Counted from the stretch's first letter, positions 1 to 9,442 are shown. The stretch is DNA of 64,000 nucleotides from Acidithrix ferrooxidans (GCF_000949295.1 NZ_JXYS01000027.1:29795-93794); one strand, 5' to 3'. The notes: generated by a model not told the origin, from the letters alone. Numbers and translations: made by a program.

Positions 1-1
1 A

Positions 2-208
2 CCCGACCTCTTGGCCTCCTTTAAAAATATTGATGAGATTAAGGCATTTTTAGAGGTGGATTCAATTGCATATTTGGATCTCGAGGATCTCAAGGCCGCT
101 ATTGGCTCGCCTGAAGATGGTTTTTGTGATGCATGTCTTACAGGTTCGTATCCAATCGATGTTCCTGAAGCAATGTTGAACGCTCGACGTCCAAAGAAGA
201 TTGGCTGA
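2..208 (+). CDS. purF: Amidophosphoribosyltransferase, C-terminal end (partial)
   Basis: This is the last 68 codons of a gene that begins before the window. The readable tail contains LDLEDLKAAIG and FCDACLTGSYP, which match the C-terminal end of glutamine phosphoribosylpyrophosphate amidotransferase, the enzyme that makes phosphoribosylamine in the first step of purine synthesis. The catalytic N-terminal cysteine and PRPP site lie outside. The next gene on the same strand is purM, and purF-purM order is common in bacteria, which supports the call. A gap of roughly 250 bases separates them. Confidence 0.85.
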   Translation, partial: PDLLASFKNIDEIKAFLEVDSIAYLDLEDLKAAIGSPEDGFCDACLTGSYPIDVPEAMLNARRPKKIG

Positions 209-456
209 AGGCAACTCTGAGACTTACTTACTCGGTCAAGCAATGACCGATGGATCTTGGCTAGCCCTTTTTATCGAGGTGAGTCCTGTTTATCCAGGTG
301 AGAGCGATCACTTCTAATCGATGGTTTCTAATGAAATTTCACGAGGAAGTCGAATCCTTGCGATCTATTTGAACTATTGACCATCCCAAGGGCCAATGTG
401 CACAAATCGACCTGACACTTTCAAATATTGTGAGCATAGAAAAGGTACTTTTATTG

Positions 457-1527
457 ATGAGCGAGAAGTTGAGTTACGCCAGTGCTGGCGTCGACATAAA
501 TGAAGGCGAAGCGGCCGTTCGGTCTATTAAAAAGATTGTGGAGGCGACCTCGATAGATGGCGTCATGAGCAAGATCGGCGGCTTTGGTGGCCTCTTTGAT
601 TTGAGCGTCCTAGACATGGCGGAACCGGTGTTGGTCTCCTCTACCGACGGTGTCGGCACTAAGGCGTATCTCGCCGGGGCTCTTGGCTCCTATAAGACGA
701 TAGGCATCGACCTAGTTGCGATGTGTGTCGATGATATAGCGGTACTGGGGGCGCGGCCACTATTTTTGCTTGACTATCTTTCTGTTGGCAAGTTGGACTC
801 CAATCTGGCCCTAGAGATTGTAGGTGGAATCGCCGAAGGGGCAAAGGCGGTGGGCGCTGCACTGATCGGTGGCGAGATGGCGGAGCACCCCGGTTCAATG
901 ACGGATGGTCATTTCGACCTTGGGGGCTTCGTGGTTGGAGTGGTAGAGAAATCTAAGATCTTAGGGAGCCATCTCGTGAGAGCGGGCGACTCCTTAGTTG
1001 CCATTGAATCCCCTAATCTTCGTTCCAATGGATTTTCGCTGGCGCGTCGTGCGCTCTTGGGGAACGCTGGCGACATAGACCATGGGGGCAATCGAGACCT
1101 GTTTCAGACTCTGGTGGATGCCAAACCATTTGACGATGGACGCACGCTTGGTCAGATCCTCATGGAACCTAGCGTTCTGTATAGTCCGATCCTTCAAGAG
1201 CTCTCCAAGACCATTGATATTCACGCTGGTGCACATATTACTGGGGGAGGAATCGAGGGAAATCTTTCTCGAGTGCTCAAAGACGGTGAACGTGCCATTG
1301 TCAAACGCGACTCTTGGGAGATACCACCTATCTTCTCGCTTATTCAACGTTCGGGTGCAATCGATGACGATGAGATGTTTCGGGTCTTTAATATGGGCGT
1401 AGGCATGGTGTTGGTCATCGATCACGATCAACGAAAAGAAGCTATTGCCACAATTGAATTATTGGGACATAGGGCTTATGAAATTGGCTCTATCGAATCG
1501 GCTGCGAAAGGCGTGGAACTAAGGTGA
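457..1527 (+). CDS. purM: Phosphoribosylformylglycinamidine cyclo-ligase (AIR synthetase)
   Basis: PurM closes the imidazole ring of aminoimidazole ribotide using ATP (purine pathway, cytoplasm). Family marks seen: YASAGVDI near the N-terminus, STDGVGTKAYLA, IGIDLVAMCVDD, GGEMAEHPG and HITGGGIEGNLSRVL, covering the AIRS N- and C-terminal domains. From ATG 457 the product has 356 residues, close to the usual 340-350. An in-frame GTG at 430 would add nine residues, but PurM proteins usually begin just before the SYASAGVDI segment, so 457 is preferred. The stop overlaps the pyrE start by four bases, suggesting translational coupling. Confidence 0.93.
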   Translation: MSEKLSYASAGVDINEGEAAVRSIKKIVEATSIDGVMSKIGGFGGLFDLSVLDMAEPVLVSSTDGVGTKAYLAGALGSYKTIGIDLVAMCVDDIAVLGARPLFLLDYLSVGKLDSNLALEIVGGIAEGAKAVGAALIGGEMAEHPGSMTDGHFDLGGFVVGVVEKSKILGSHLVRAGDSLVAIESPNLRSNGFSLARRALLGNAGDIDHGGNRDLFQTLVDAKPFDDGRTLGQILMEPSVLYSPILQELSKTIDIHAGAHITGGGIEGNLSRVLKDGERAIVKRDSWEIPPIFSLIQRSGAIDDDEMFRVFNMGVGMVLVIDHDQRKEAIATIELLGHRAYEIGSIESAAKGVELR

Positions 1528-2144
1528 CAAGGTATCAGCAACTATCTGCAATGTATCCTGAGAACTTACAAGAGGCCTTGAACCTAACAGATAGCGTTCG
1601 CAAGGATCTTTTGATGACCCATCTTGAGGAGTTTTCGATCCGTAAGGGTGATTTCATCCTAAAGTCTGGCCGAAAGAGCAAGTGGTTCATCGACTCTAAA
1701 GCTACAGCATGTCATCCCCAGGGGATCCTACTGGTTGCCGTCTCGATTATGAAGATTCTTCCTCCCGATATCGATGGCATTGGCGGTTTGACCATGGGAG
1801 CTGACCCAGTTTCGTATGCGACAGCCGCTATTGGCTGTGCTATGGGTCGGATGCTTGGTTCGTTTTCGGTAAGAAAAGAGGAGAAGGATCATGGCGGCAA
1901 GGGAAGGATCGCAGGAGTTTTAAATAGTGGGAATCATCTGGCAATCGCAGAAGATACGGTAACGAGGGGCACTTCTATCTTTGAGGCGATTGAGCAAGTG
2001 AGACGTTGTGATGGCGACGTTACCTTTGTGACAGCAATAGTGGATCGCGGAGGTACTGTAGCGCGAATGTGTAATGACCAAGGTATTGTCTATAAGCCAC
2101 TTGTCACTGCACCCGAGCTTGGCTTTGAGTACGAGGGTGCATAG
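1524..2144 (+). CDS. pyrE: Orotate phosphoribosyltransferase
   Basis: Transfers orotate onto PRPP to give orotidine monophosphate (pyrimidine synthesis). The 206-residue product contains GDFILKSGRKSKWFIDSK, the flexible-loop region FSVRKEEKDHGGKGR, and the PRPP-binding motif IAEDTVTRGTS, which has the acidic pair and Thr-Arg-Gly-Thr seen in the actinobacterial form. The GTG start overlaps the purM stop (GTGA), so the two should be made from one message. Later Met codons (residues 10 and 30) would remove an unconserved N-terminus and cannot be excluded as starts. A hairpin follows about 110 bases downstream. Confidence 0.88.
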   Translation: MTRYQQLSAMYPENLQEALNLTDSVRKDLLMTHLEEFSIRKGDFILKSGRKSKWFIDSKATACHPQGILLVAVSIMKILPPDIDGIGGLTMGADPVSYATAAIGCAMGRMLGSFSVRKEEKDHGGKGRIAGVLNSGNHLAIAEDTVTRGTSIFEAIEQVRRCDGDVTFVTAIVDRGGTVARMCNDQGIVYKPLVTAPELGFEYEGA

Positions 2145-2257
2145 GGACCCCCAACATAGGCTCCTAATACGCAGACCCGGGGTAGTGGCGCATCAATAAA
2201 ACCAACCCATAGCTTTGATGGAAGTGCCAACCTTGTAGATTCAAGGTAGGGAGCCTA

Positions 2258-2284
2258 CCCGCTGAATTGCTGTTTCAGAGCGGG
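2258..2284 (+). terminator. Hairpin downstream of pyrE
   Basis: CCCGCT at 2258-2263 pairs with AGCGGG at 2279-2284, with GAA/TTC extending the stem across a small bulge. ACTTTTTGG follows within about 12 bases. It is placed to end the purM-pyrE transcript. The T-run is displaced, so termination strength is uncertain. Confidence 0.45.
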
Positions 2285-2344
2285 AGCGACACTTTTTGGA
2301 TGGGTATGGCCTATCGTTATTGGATCATCAATCGCCAATCACCA

Positions 2345-2384
2345 ATCACCAATAACCATTTTAGATGTAATGGTTATTGGTGAT
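2345..2384. terminator. Perfect 16-bp hairpin between convergent genes
   Basis: The arm ATCACCAATAACCATT (2345-2360) is exactly mirrored at 2369-2384 around an eight-base loop. It lies between pyrE (ending 2144, plus strand) and the minus-strand gene ending at 2397, so it can serve as a bidirectional terminator. There is no clear T-run on either side. ATCACCA-like heptamers also repeat just upstream (2326-2352). Confidence 0.55.
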
Positions 2385-2396
2385 GTTCGTCTTTAG

Positions 2397-3008
2397 CTAG
2401 CTCCAACTGGTCAAAAGAAACCAATATCCGAGCTCGCCGGCGCTAGATCTACCTGACTCTGAAACACATCCAAAGACTAGATTTTTCAGAGGCTTGACGT
2501 TGGTCTCTCCGTCGTATCTAAGCGAATGAGAATGACTATGGGTACCTTTGTCTCGGAGAGCAAATGCCTTTGCGAAGGTACGAGTAATCGGCCTAATCCG
2601 TTCATCTACGGCAGGTGTGCCAATAATCTTTTCCCAGTTGATGCCAGGATTTGATTTTATCTGAGCCACTGAGCCGATCGGAAGCTCGTGTGCTATGAAT
2701 AATCGGTCGAAATGAACGCCGGTTCGATCAATTCGACGCAGTTCTCTTAGTGGCGATGATGGCGCTGAAAAACGACCAGCTTTGATTTGTGGATGTCTAT
2801 CGGCGTCAAATATGACCCAATCGGTTTTACCATGGGTTGAAATGCCAACGGGAGTGTGATGAATTTGTGCAGGACCCAGAGGTGTTAGAAGATCGCCACC
2901 TTGTTCTTTGGTCTTGTCTTCTAACTCCGTCCGTGGTTCTTTTGGATCTAATGTTTCTTGATTTGATAATCCCAAGATTGTAATTATTTTACTTTCGAGT
3001 ATCTCCAT
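2397..3008 (-). CDS. Hypothetical protein
   Basis: A 203-residue protein I do not recognise. It has a polar N-terminal third (about residues 1-50, rich in E, K, D), then a more ordered-looking part with GKTDWVIFDADRHP, FDRLFIAHELP and a C-terminal GYWFLLTSWS. A HSHSHS stretch lies near residue 157. There is no signal peptide or membrane segment. It starts 13 bases after the stop of the membrane-protein gene on the same strand, so the two probably form an operon. This pair is visibly richer in A+T than its surroundings, which may indicate transfer. Confidence 0.6.
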   Translation of the reverse strand: MEILESKIITILGLSNQETLDPKEPRTELEDKTKEQGGDLLTPLGPAQIHHTPVGISTHGKTDWVIFDADRHPQIKAGRFSAPSSPLRELRRIDRTGVHFDRLFIAHELPIGSVAQIKSNPGINWEKIIGTPAVDERIRPITRTFAKAFALRDKGTHSHSHSLRYDGETNVKPLKNLVFGCVSESGRSSAGELGYWFLLTSWS

Positions 3009-3021
3009 TTGAATTTTCCAT

Positions 3022-3606
3022 TCAACTTTTGCGAATCATCAATATGATAAAAGCAATGGTGCTTGCAATCAGGATTACAAACATTCCCATTATTGCGAGA
3101 GCTGTGAATGTCAGAATCGCAGAACTTATCAAAAGTGGCATCGATAAGATAAGACCAATCGCGACTACTATGCAAATTGCAATCGTAAGATAAATATTTG
3201 CCCTAGCGATACCGTTAGTTGCTATTGTCAGAATAGACAAAGCAAACAATAGAATAATTGCGCCATATCTTCCCCAATTAAGCAATCCTGCGAAGGTCAA
3301 TATCTTGATGGAATCGCTGATAATGGTGTATGGAAGTAGGAGATTATGGTCAGCCTTTAGCTTTAGCAACCAGTGGTGAAGTGGAATTGTATCGATAATT
3401 ACTGCAATTAATGAGATTGTCGTGACGATTACTGGACGACGCAGGAGGGTTATATCACCACTCGGCGTAACAATTGATTGGCGAAATTGCCTTACGTCCA
3501 TTGGATTTGACTTAACTTGTCCATTACGATTTTGCTGCATTTTTTTAATCGACAAAATATGCAATCGACATTTGAGTTTGATTAAATTTGCAAATGTAAT
3601 TTCCAT
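3022..3606 (-). CDS. Multi-pass membrane protein, unknown function
   Basis: A 194-residue protein whose last 140 residues are mostly hydrophobic. About four or five membrane helices can be drawn between residues 57 and 192, including VIVTTISLIAVIIDT, IYLTIAICIVVAIGLIL and a last helix ending in IRKS. The first 55 residues are basic and polar. Met at residue 23 (3540) is a plausible alternative start, because the upstream segment looks unstructured. It is the first gene of a two-gene unit with the hypothetical protein downstream. No family is recognised. Confidence 0.55.
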   Translation of the reverse strand: MEITFANLIKLKCRLHILSIKKMQQNRNGQVKSNPMDVRQFRQSIVTPSGDITLLRRPVIVTTISLIAVIIDTIPLHHWLLKLKADHNLLLPYTIISDSIKILTFAGLLNWGRYGAIILLFALSILTIATNGIARANIYLTIAICIVVAIGLILSMPLLISSAILTFTALAIMGMFVILIASTIAFIILMIRKS

Positions 3607-3886
3607 TTACGCCTTCTTAAGTAATCATATCTCTATTATATATTTATGATTGCAACTATCCTTAGCAGATCTATCAATACTTGAATATTTCGACAAAGAT
3701 TTTATTTTCGCCTAATGATCTGTGACATCACAGACACTCGTTTGCACCTTCTTGGAATATCTATGCGTTCTGATGCGACTTATGGGGTTTTAGGAGTGAT
3801 GACTAAATGTCAAGGTGGCATTTTCACTACTGTCAAGGGGTTTTTGGTTAGATAGCTTTTGAATGATCTCCCATCTATATAGGGTG

Positions 3887-4120
3887 ATCTTTGGACACAG
3901 CGATTGCACAAGGAACTAGCGGAGTTTTCTATGTCAGGGGGACTACGCCCTTGTGTGGTTGCATCGCCCCTTTGTCAAAAGGTTAGATTCGTGCGTTGAA
4001 TGCGGTAATTTAGACAGCTGCCCCTGGTGAGTTGCTAGGTTGGCCGGCCTTTAGTCCCTGGAATGAGCGGTGGAACCCCACCACATTATCGCCTCTTGTG
4101 TAGCTCTCCCAAAGCAGATC
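3887..4120. other. Possible structured RNA region in an intergenic gap
   Basis: The gap 3607-4520 has no convincing gene but holds nested pairings. TTTGG near 3891 can pair with CCAAA near 4110, with flanking GATC/GATC. GACA (3894-3897) can pair with TGTC (3973-3976). GCGAT...CACAAGG (3900-3913) pairs with CCTTGTG...ATCGC (3949-3967). GGTGG/CCACC forms a small hairpin near 4069-4082. The pattern resembles a folded RNA but fits no family I can name, and strand is unknown. The RNase P marker GAGGAAAGTCC and the tmRNA and SRP signatures are absent. Confidence 0.2.
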
Positions 4121-4320
4121 ATTATCTTTGTGGGCTTTTGGTCCTAAGTTGTGGATTTTCAGTTAACAGAGGTGCTATGTCGCGAAATGGTCTCCAAGGC
4201 CAGGAGTTGATCCGATTTGGTCGCGCTTTTGAGACGGTTTGATATCCTTTTTGAACTGCAGATCGTCCCGTTGCGTTTTTTAGCTTTTGGACGATCTGTA
4301 GCTTTTTGGGATTTCACCAA

Positions 4321-4405
4321 GTTGAGATCCCAAATCGGTTGAGATCCCAAATCGGTTGAGATCCCAAATCGGTTGAGATCCCAAATCGGTTGGGATCCTA
4401 AATCG
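4321..4405. repeat. Tandem array, five 17-bp units
   Basis: Four identical copies of GTTGAGATCCCAAATCG are followed by one copy with two changes. The array sits about 115 bases beyond the 3' end of the minus-strand methyltransferase gene. An open frame (4159-4410, minus) arises only because the repeat lacks stops, and it is not counted as a gene. Confidence 0.9.
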
Positions 4406-4452
4406 AACACTCCTATTCAAAGGAGATAATAAAGGTCGGTCTATTTAGATAG

Positions 4453-4470
4453 CGATTCCAATAGGAATCG
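4453..4470 (-). terminator. Hairpin downstream of the RNA methyltransferase gene
   Basis: CGATTCC (4453-4459) pairs with GGAATCG (4464-4470) around AATA. Outer GGTCGGTC/GACTGACC can extend the stem with one mismatch. It lies about 50 bases after the stop of the minus-strand gene ending at 4521. No T-run is present. Confidence 0.35.
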
Positions 4471-4520
4471 ACTGACCCATTTTGAATCTCCACCGCCCCT
4501 AGAATTGCCAGGTTATAGAG

Positions 4521-5780
4521 TTACCTCATTATTTCGAGGTTAACCATGAACTCTAGGTGCTCTGTCATTGGAAAGAGATCAAAAGCTTTTATCTCTTTTA
4601 TCTCGTACTGAGTTTTTAGGGTCGCCAAGTCGCGAGAGAGGGTGGCCGCGTCGCAACTTACGTAGATGATCTGTCTCGCCCTAGAGGTGGTGAGCTCTGC
4701 CAAAGCGGCGCCATTGATGCCTGATCTCGGTGGATCTAAGACGACAACACTATTTTCCATCAGTAGATTTGAAATCGTTCGTTTGGTGACAGTTGCCTCT
4801 TGGACCTCGATCTGACTTATGTCAGTCGAATTATAACGGGCATCTTGGGCAGCGTGACTTGATGATTCTACGCATGTCACTCTTCCACTTGCACCTACCG
4901 CCTTGGCCAAGGGAAGTGAGAACAGTCCAACACCACCGAAGAGGTCGATAGCGTGATCTCCTCTTTTGAGTTCTGCGGTCTGCATGACTTCTTTGACTAG
5001 CAGGCTAGGTGCCCCGACGTGTGATTGCCAAAACGAAAGAGGATTTATGCGATATTGGTATCCATCCACATTTGCAAAGGAGGTGTACTTGGAGTTGAGG
5101 GGACTCCCATCGAGGCGTGCCAGGTCGATACTGGTTCCTCGCTTGGAATGGTACCTTACTACTCCAAAGGGTTCTCCTTCTCCTATGGCTCGGAGTTCTA
5201 CTTCTTCGGCTCCTTTCCAAGAGGTGCTAAAGGCCGGAATCAATCGGTCGCTAGCAAGGGGGCAATGATCTATCGCTATCAGTTCTCTAGATCTAGAAGT
5301 TCTAAGCCCAAGGCGTCCTTCGTCGTCTACGCCACATCTCAGTCGAGTACGCGAGCCTAGATCATCGATATCATTGGCAATGATTTTGATCTCGTGGTCA
5401 GTTCCTGCCAAGCGTTCGAGATGCGCTTTTGCGATATCTAACTTCCATTTGACTTGAGATGCCTTATTTGCATGCTGAAGGTCGCATCCTCCGCACATTC
5501 CGGGACGAGCGTATTGGCATTGGGGCTCGACTCGATCGGGTGATGGTTCGATAATCTCAATGGCGTCGCCGCGAGCCATCTTGGCATTGGTGGTCGTAAT
5601 TGAGACGTCTACAACTTCACCTGGAAGACAATGTTTGACAAAGATGACTTTTCCGTCGGATAACCGTCCAACACCCCCACCCGTTGCGGGTCGTTCAATT
5701 TTAATTCGTTGCAATGGTTCATTCACTGTATCTAGAGCCTTTCTGAGGGCGCTCAAGTAATTTATTTGTCCGGGTGTCAA
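4521..5780 (-). CDS. 23S rRNA/tRNA (uracil-5-)-methyltransferase, TrmA/RlmD family
   Basis: A class I SAM enzyme that methylates C5 of a uridine in rRNA or tRNA. The 419 residues show a TRAM-like RNA-binding domain (about 22-80). The iron-sulfur cysteines are C88, C96 and C99 in CQYARPGMCGGC, with a fourth near residue 173 (DHCPL). The SAM-binding motif is DLFGGVGLFSLPLAKA. The catalytic Cys is C376 in SCDAATLSRDL, and the general base is probably E410 in HLEF. The cluster-binding cysteines place it with RumA/RlmD/RlmCD rather than TrmA proper, but the target base cannot be read from sequence. It is a single gene with a strong dyad (5872-5902) about 90 bases upstream. Confidence 0.9.
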   Translation of the reverse strand: MTPGQINYLSALRKALDTVNEPLQRIKIERPATGGGVGRLSDGKVIFVKHCLPGEVVDVSITTTNAKMARGDAIEIIEPSPDRVEPQCQYARPGMCGGCDLQHANKASQVKWKLDIAKAHLERLAGTDHEIKIIANDIDDLGSRTRLRCGVDDEGRLGLRTSRSRELIAIDHCPLASDRLIPAFSTSWKGAEEVELRAIGEGEPFGVVRYHSKRGTSIDLARLDGSPLNSKYTSFANVDGYQYRINPLSFWQSHVGAPSLLVKEVMQTAELKRGDHAIDLFGGVGLFSLPLAKAVGASGRVTCVESSSHAAQDARYNSTDISQIEVQEATVTKRTISNLLMENSVVVLDPPRSGINGAALAELTTSRARQIIYVSCDAATLSRDLATLKTQYEIKEIKAFDLFPMTEHLEFMVNLEIMR

Positions 5781-6730
5781 TTACATTATTTATTCCAAGC
5801 GGATCGGGTGTCTAGCGCTATGATCCCAATGGTAGTGCTCGTAATCGCTGGATAGCTTACCTATCGATGCTATTACGATTTGAGAATCTCAAATGCCGTA
5901 ATGACTTATTTGCCCTATATGCGTATTCGAATTTATACCTTTAACATCATTTAAAGATTGAAGGGCAGTTCGTGGACGTAATGTCATTATATTCGCCCTC
6001 TATGGCGGCAATGTTGCCTAGAGTGGTGATAAGGGTGATAAGATAGTTTAGGTTAGTCACTGAGCGATTCTTGTCGATTCCCTTATTTAGGAGTCGTTAT
6101 GATTCGCGGTGGGGCAAAAGATTGCACCTATCTTATGCCTCATCTCTACTGCAAGAGATAGACGTTACTCAAGTACGAATTCGTTACGTTCGTTTGTCTT
6201 AGCCACTGCTAGATTGAGGGGCCTCGTTGGGAGCCGAGGTCCCTTTATCAGTGAACTTCAATATTTGAGCTCCATCTTTCGCTTAATTGATTTAACCCGT
6301 GAAGTCCATTTTCCATGAGACCATAGCTGAAGATTACCCAAGGTAGCTTTTTACGATTTTCAAAGTTTGTGACCTGTTCTGTCTGGTCATGCCTTTGTTT
6401 TGATTGTTTCTTGGGTGACCACTTGGCTGAGCTGGTTTTCCTTATAGGGACGAATTAAAATGAAAACGACTAGATACTTCGTTCTCCCTAAGTTACATTC
6501 ATTCTCCTAGACCATAGAAAACCATGGGAAGAAGGAGCACTAAAACCATCTTGTTCCCTGGGCTGGTTCACTGAGCCGTTGTGGTAGAAGAGAAAATCCA
6601 CTTTTTCCTTATGAAAGCGCAAAAACCTACGGAGATTTCGCAATTCTGCGAGATCTCCTAGTTATTGTATTCGGACTATGTGCTAGGGAACTTTAGAGGT
6701 ATTACAAGAGATGTAGTGAATTTATTTTAT
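5781..6730. other. Long intergenic stretch (950 bp), no gene
   Basis: No frame here has convincing coding character; the 69-codon frame at 6109-6318 matches nothing. A 13-bp interrupted stem lies at 5872-5902 (ATTACG-ATTTGAG / CTCAAAT-gc-CGTAAT), upstream of the methyltransferase start. A terminator for the E1 gene lies at 6631-6658. Otherwise nothing is seen. Confidence 0.6.
6631..6658 (-). terminator. Rho-independent terminator of the E1 gene
   Basis: GGAGAT and CGCA on one side pair with TGCG and ATCTCC on the other, around ATTC with one two-base mismatch. Read on the minus strand it is followed within five bases by TTTTT. It lies 72 bases after the E1 stop. Confidence 0.65.
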
Positions 6731-9274
6731 CTAATCTGAAAGCATCTTTAGGACTCTCTCTTTGATGCGCTCGGGGGTTATTAGTGAGGCTCCCTCAAGA
6801 GAATGTGCGAATGGGGCGATTGGAAAGTGGTCTGGTGCGAGGCGCTCAACTGGCCCATCAAGGTCCAAGAAGGCACCCTCCATAATGGTCGCGACTACTT
6901 CTGCGCCGACTCCGAATTCTCTATTATCCTCGTGGACTATCAGCACTTTGGCACATCGTTTGGCCGAATCGATGATTGTGGCTCGATCCAGTGGTGAGAT
7001 AGTCAATAGATCTACGACTTCAATGGATGCCATGCCAGAAAGTTCTTCAGCCACCGCAAGGCAATAGTGGCGCATCAATCCATAGGCAATGATCGATAGA
7101 TCTCTCCCTTTGCGCACGATCTCCGCTCTTCCGATTGGGAACCTATGGCCGCTCGCCGCCTCGGCCCCTTTGATCATGCGATAGGCCTTTTTGTGTTCCA
7201 GGAAAAGCACAGGGTCTGGATCCTCTAGCGCTGAGCGAAGCAGACCGGCCGCATTTTCGGGTGTTGAGGCGACTACTACCTTGATTCCAGGTATGTGAGC
7301 ATAGAAGGCTTCTATCGATTGAGAATGGTAGAGGCCTCCGTGTACTCCTGCTCCGAACGGGGCTCTAATAACCATAGGAACGTTGTAGGAACCATTGGAT
7401 CGATAGCAAATTCGAGCTGCCTCAGAGAGGATTTGGTCAAAAGCGGAGTGGATGAAGTCGCCAAATTGGATCTCAACGATGGGTTTTTTTCCATATACGG
7501 CAAGGCCGATTCCAAAGCCAACGAGGCCAGATTCTGCTATTGGGGTATCAATGACGCGGTCTTGTCCGAACTTTGTTATCAGTCCTTCAGTCGCTTTGAA
7601 GACTCCGCCCCGAGTTCCAACATCTTCCCCCATAATTATCGCTTCGTCGAATTCCTCCAAGAGCTCTCCAAGGGTGTTTCTAATTGACTCTATATAGTTG
7701 ACGGTTTTGGCACTGGGATCGGCAATGACTTGGTTAGGTGATGCCGGTTGATCAAAGCGAATGGGCTTAGCAAAGACATGATCGGAAATGGTAGAGGGAT
7801 CCGGGTCGTTCGATGACTCTGCCGCGGCTAGTGCTAGTTCTATTGCCTCTCTTGTTGCTTCCACCATCTCTTTTTCTAGAGATTCTGTCATGAGACCATG
7901 GTTATATAGATAGTTGCCAAAACTAATGAGGGGATCATTTGCCTTGGCGTCTGCGACCTCTTGGCTAGAGCGATAAGTGCGATCGTCGTCGTCAGAGGCA
8001 TGACTGAGAAACCTATAGGTCTTGGCTTCTATGAGGCTAGGTCCATTGCCACTTGCGGCACGAATGCGAGCCTTTCTGACTGCGTCGTAGACGGCGATAG
8101 GATCGTTTCCATCGACTATCTCAGAGAAGATGTTATATCCAATTCCTCTTGTGGCAATATCTGCGACCGCACTTTCGGACTCTAAGGGAACCGAAATTGC
8201 ATATCCATTGTTTTCGCAGATAAATACGATTGGAAGCTTATGGATAGATGCAAAGTTGAGTGATTCATGGAAGTCTCCTTTGGACGCGCCGCCGTCGCCA
8301 AAGGTTGTAAAGACGACACTGTCGCCATGGTCGATCTGGATTCCTAGGGCGATTCCGGTGGCATGAGGAAGTTGAGTTGCGACCGGAGATGATCCCGTGA
8401 CTATGTTACGTTCCTTCACGCTCCAGTGGTTGGGCATTTGACGTCCGCCAGACATCTGGTCGGGAGCTTTTGCTAGGAGCGAGAGCAAAATGTCTTTGTC
8501 TCTGACGCCAAGACCCAGAAGAAGGCCAAGGTCGCGATAGTACGGCAAGATCCAATCAATACCCACTTCAATTGCGGCGGCTATGCCGACGTGGGTCGCT
8601 TCGTGCCCCTGGGATGAGATTGCAAATGGAGCTCTACCTGAACGATTGAGGTTCCACATCTTTTGATCGAGCAGTCTTGCCTCTAGCATGGTTTGATACA
8701 TTGCAACGATATCGTTGTCGCTTAGTCCGACGAGATGGTGAGGCTTTTTAGCGGAGATATCTGTGATAGGGCCATTGTCGCGCCCAGATTCCACTTCGGG
8801 TGATGATTGCGTTTCTCTGGCAAAGTGATTACCGATCTCGCTCCTAGAAGTCGCTTGTGACTCGAAGAGACCACTATCTACATTAGAGCTCGCATCCTCG
8901 TTGTTCGTATCGCCTTCATCGCGATCGTCTTGTTTTTCTGTCATTGGATCGTTGAAGTTGTAAATTCCAGATTTTTTTGGCACTTCATCCAATTGGTGCT
9001 CTTGCGCTGGAGTAGTAACTTCCGGTGGAGCGAGGTCGTTGGGGTTTTTTGACTTACTTTGATTGACTGGGAGGGCTGACCCCACCTTTTCTGGAGCGGC
9101 TGCATTCTTGGATCTGCGAGAAGGTTTTTTACCTTTGTTTTGCGCTTGAGCCTCTGTTTGTGCGTTGAATTCGGTTGTCTCTTCAATGATGGACGACCGC
9201 AGTTGTGCTGCAATGATAGCGGCCTGAGACTTGACCTTTGGAGTCTGGGAATTATTCTTCTTGAAGAGGGCCAC
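6731..9274 (-). CDS. Fused alpha-beta E1 subunit of a 2-oxoacid (branched-chain type) dehydrogenase
   Basis: A thiamine-diphosphate E1 that decarboxylates 2-oxoacids for transfer to lipoyl-E2. Residues 1-180 are polar and probably disordered. About 180-500 form E1alpha, with AISSQGHEATHVG, the TPP motif GDGGASKGDFHES and ENNGYAIS. About 525-847 form E1beta, with IIMGEDVGTRGGVFKATEG, PIAESGLVGFGIGLA and GLYHSQSIEAFYAHIPG. In most bacteria these are two proteins, so this is a one-chain fusion. YHSQSIEAFYAH and SHASDDDDRTYRS favour branched-chain oxoacids over pyruvate, but this is inference. No E2 or E3 gene is nearby. The gene stands alone, divergent from the malic enzyme. Confidence 0.9.
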   Translation of the reverse strand: MALFKKNNSQTPKVKSQAAIIAAQLRSSIIEETTEFNAQTEAQAQNKGKKPSRRSKNAAAPEKVGSALPVNQSKSKNPNDLAPPEVTTPAQEHQLDEVPKKSGIYNFNDPMTEKQDDRDEGDTNNEDASSNVDSGLFESQATSRSEIGNHFARETQSSPEVESGRDNGPITDISAKKPHHLVGLSDNDIVAMYQTMLEARLLDQKMWNLNRSGRAPFAISSQGHEATHVGIAAAIEVGIDWILPYYRDLGLLLGLGVRDKDILLSLLAKAPDQMSGGRQMPNHWSVKERNIVTGSSPVATQLPHATGIALGIQIDHGDSVVFTTFGDGGASKGDFHESLNFASIHKLPIVFICENNGYAISVPLESESAVADIATRGIGYNIFSEIVDGNDPIAVYDAVRKARIRAASGNGPSLIEAKTYRFLSHASDDDDRTYRSSQEVADAKANDPLISFGNYLYNHGLMTESLEKEMVEATREAIELALAAAESSNDPDPSTISDHVFAKPIRFDQPASPNQVIADPSAKTVNYIESIRNTLGELLEEFDEAIIMGEDVGTRGGVFKATEGLITKFGQDRVIDTPIAESGLVGFGIGLAVYGKKPIVEIQFGDFIHSAFDQILSEAARICYRSNGSYNVPMVIRAPFGAGVHGGLYHSQSIEAFYAHIPGIKVVVASTPENAAGLLRSALEDPDPVLFLEHKKAYRMIKGAEAASGHRFPIGRAEIVRKGRDLSIIAYGLMRHYCLAVAEELSGMASIEVVDLLTISPLDRATIIDSAKRCAKVLIVHEDNREFGVGAEVVATIMEGAFLDLDGPVERLAPDHFPIAPFAHSLEGASLITPERIKERVLKMLSD

Positions 9275-9442
9275 TTTATAACCTCGTGTAATTATTAGCT
9301 AGCTACGTGTTGTCTTCGCTAGTGATAATATAGGTCAAAATCCCCTTCTAGGCGCATTGTAGCTGCAATTGCTTGGTGTCCTAAGGCAAATAGAATCATA
9401 AATTACTCAGTCAAGATTGTGATTCGGCTAATGTAGGAAGCT

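Noticed and set aside
4159..4410. 83-codon minus-strand frame
   Set aside because: It exists because the 17-bp tandem array lacks stops; outside the array the sequence resembles no protein.
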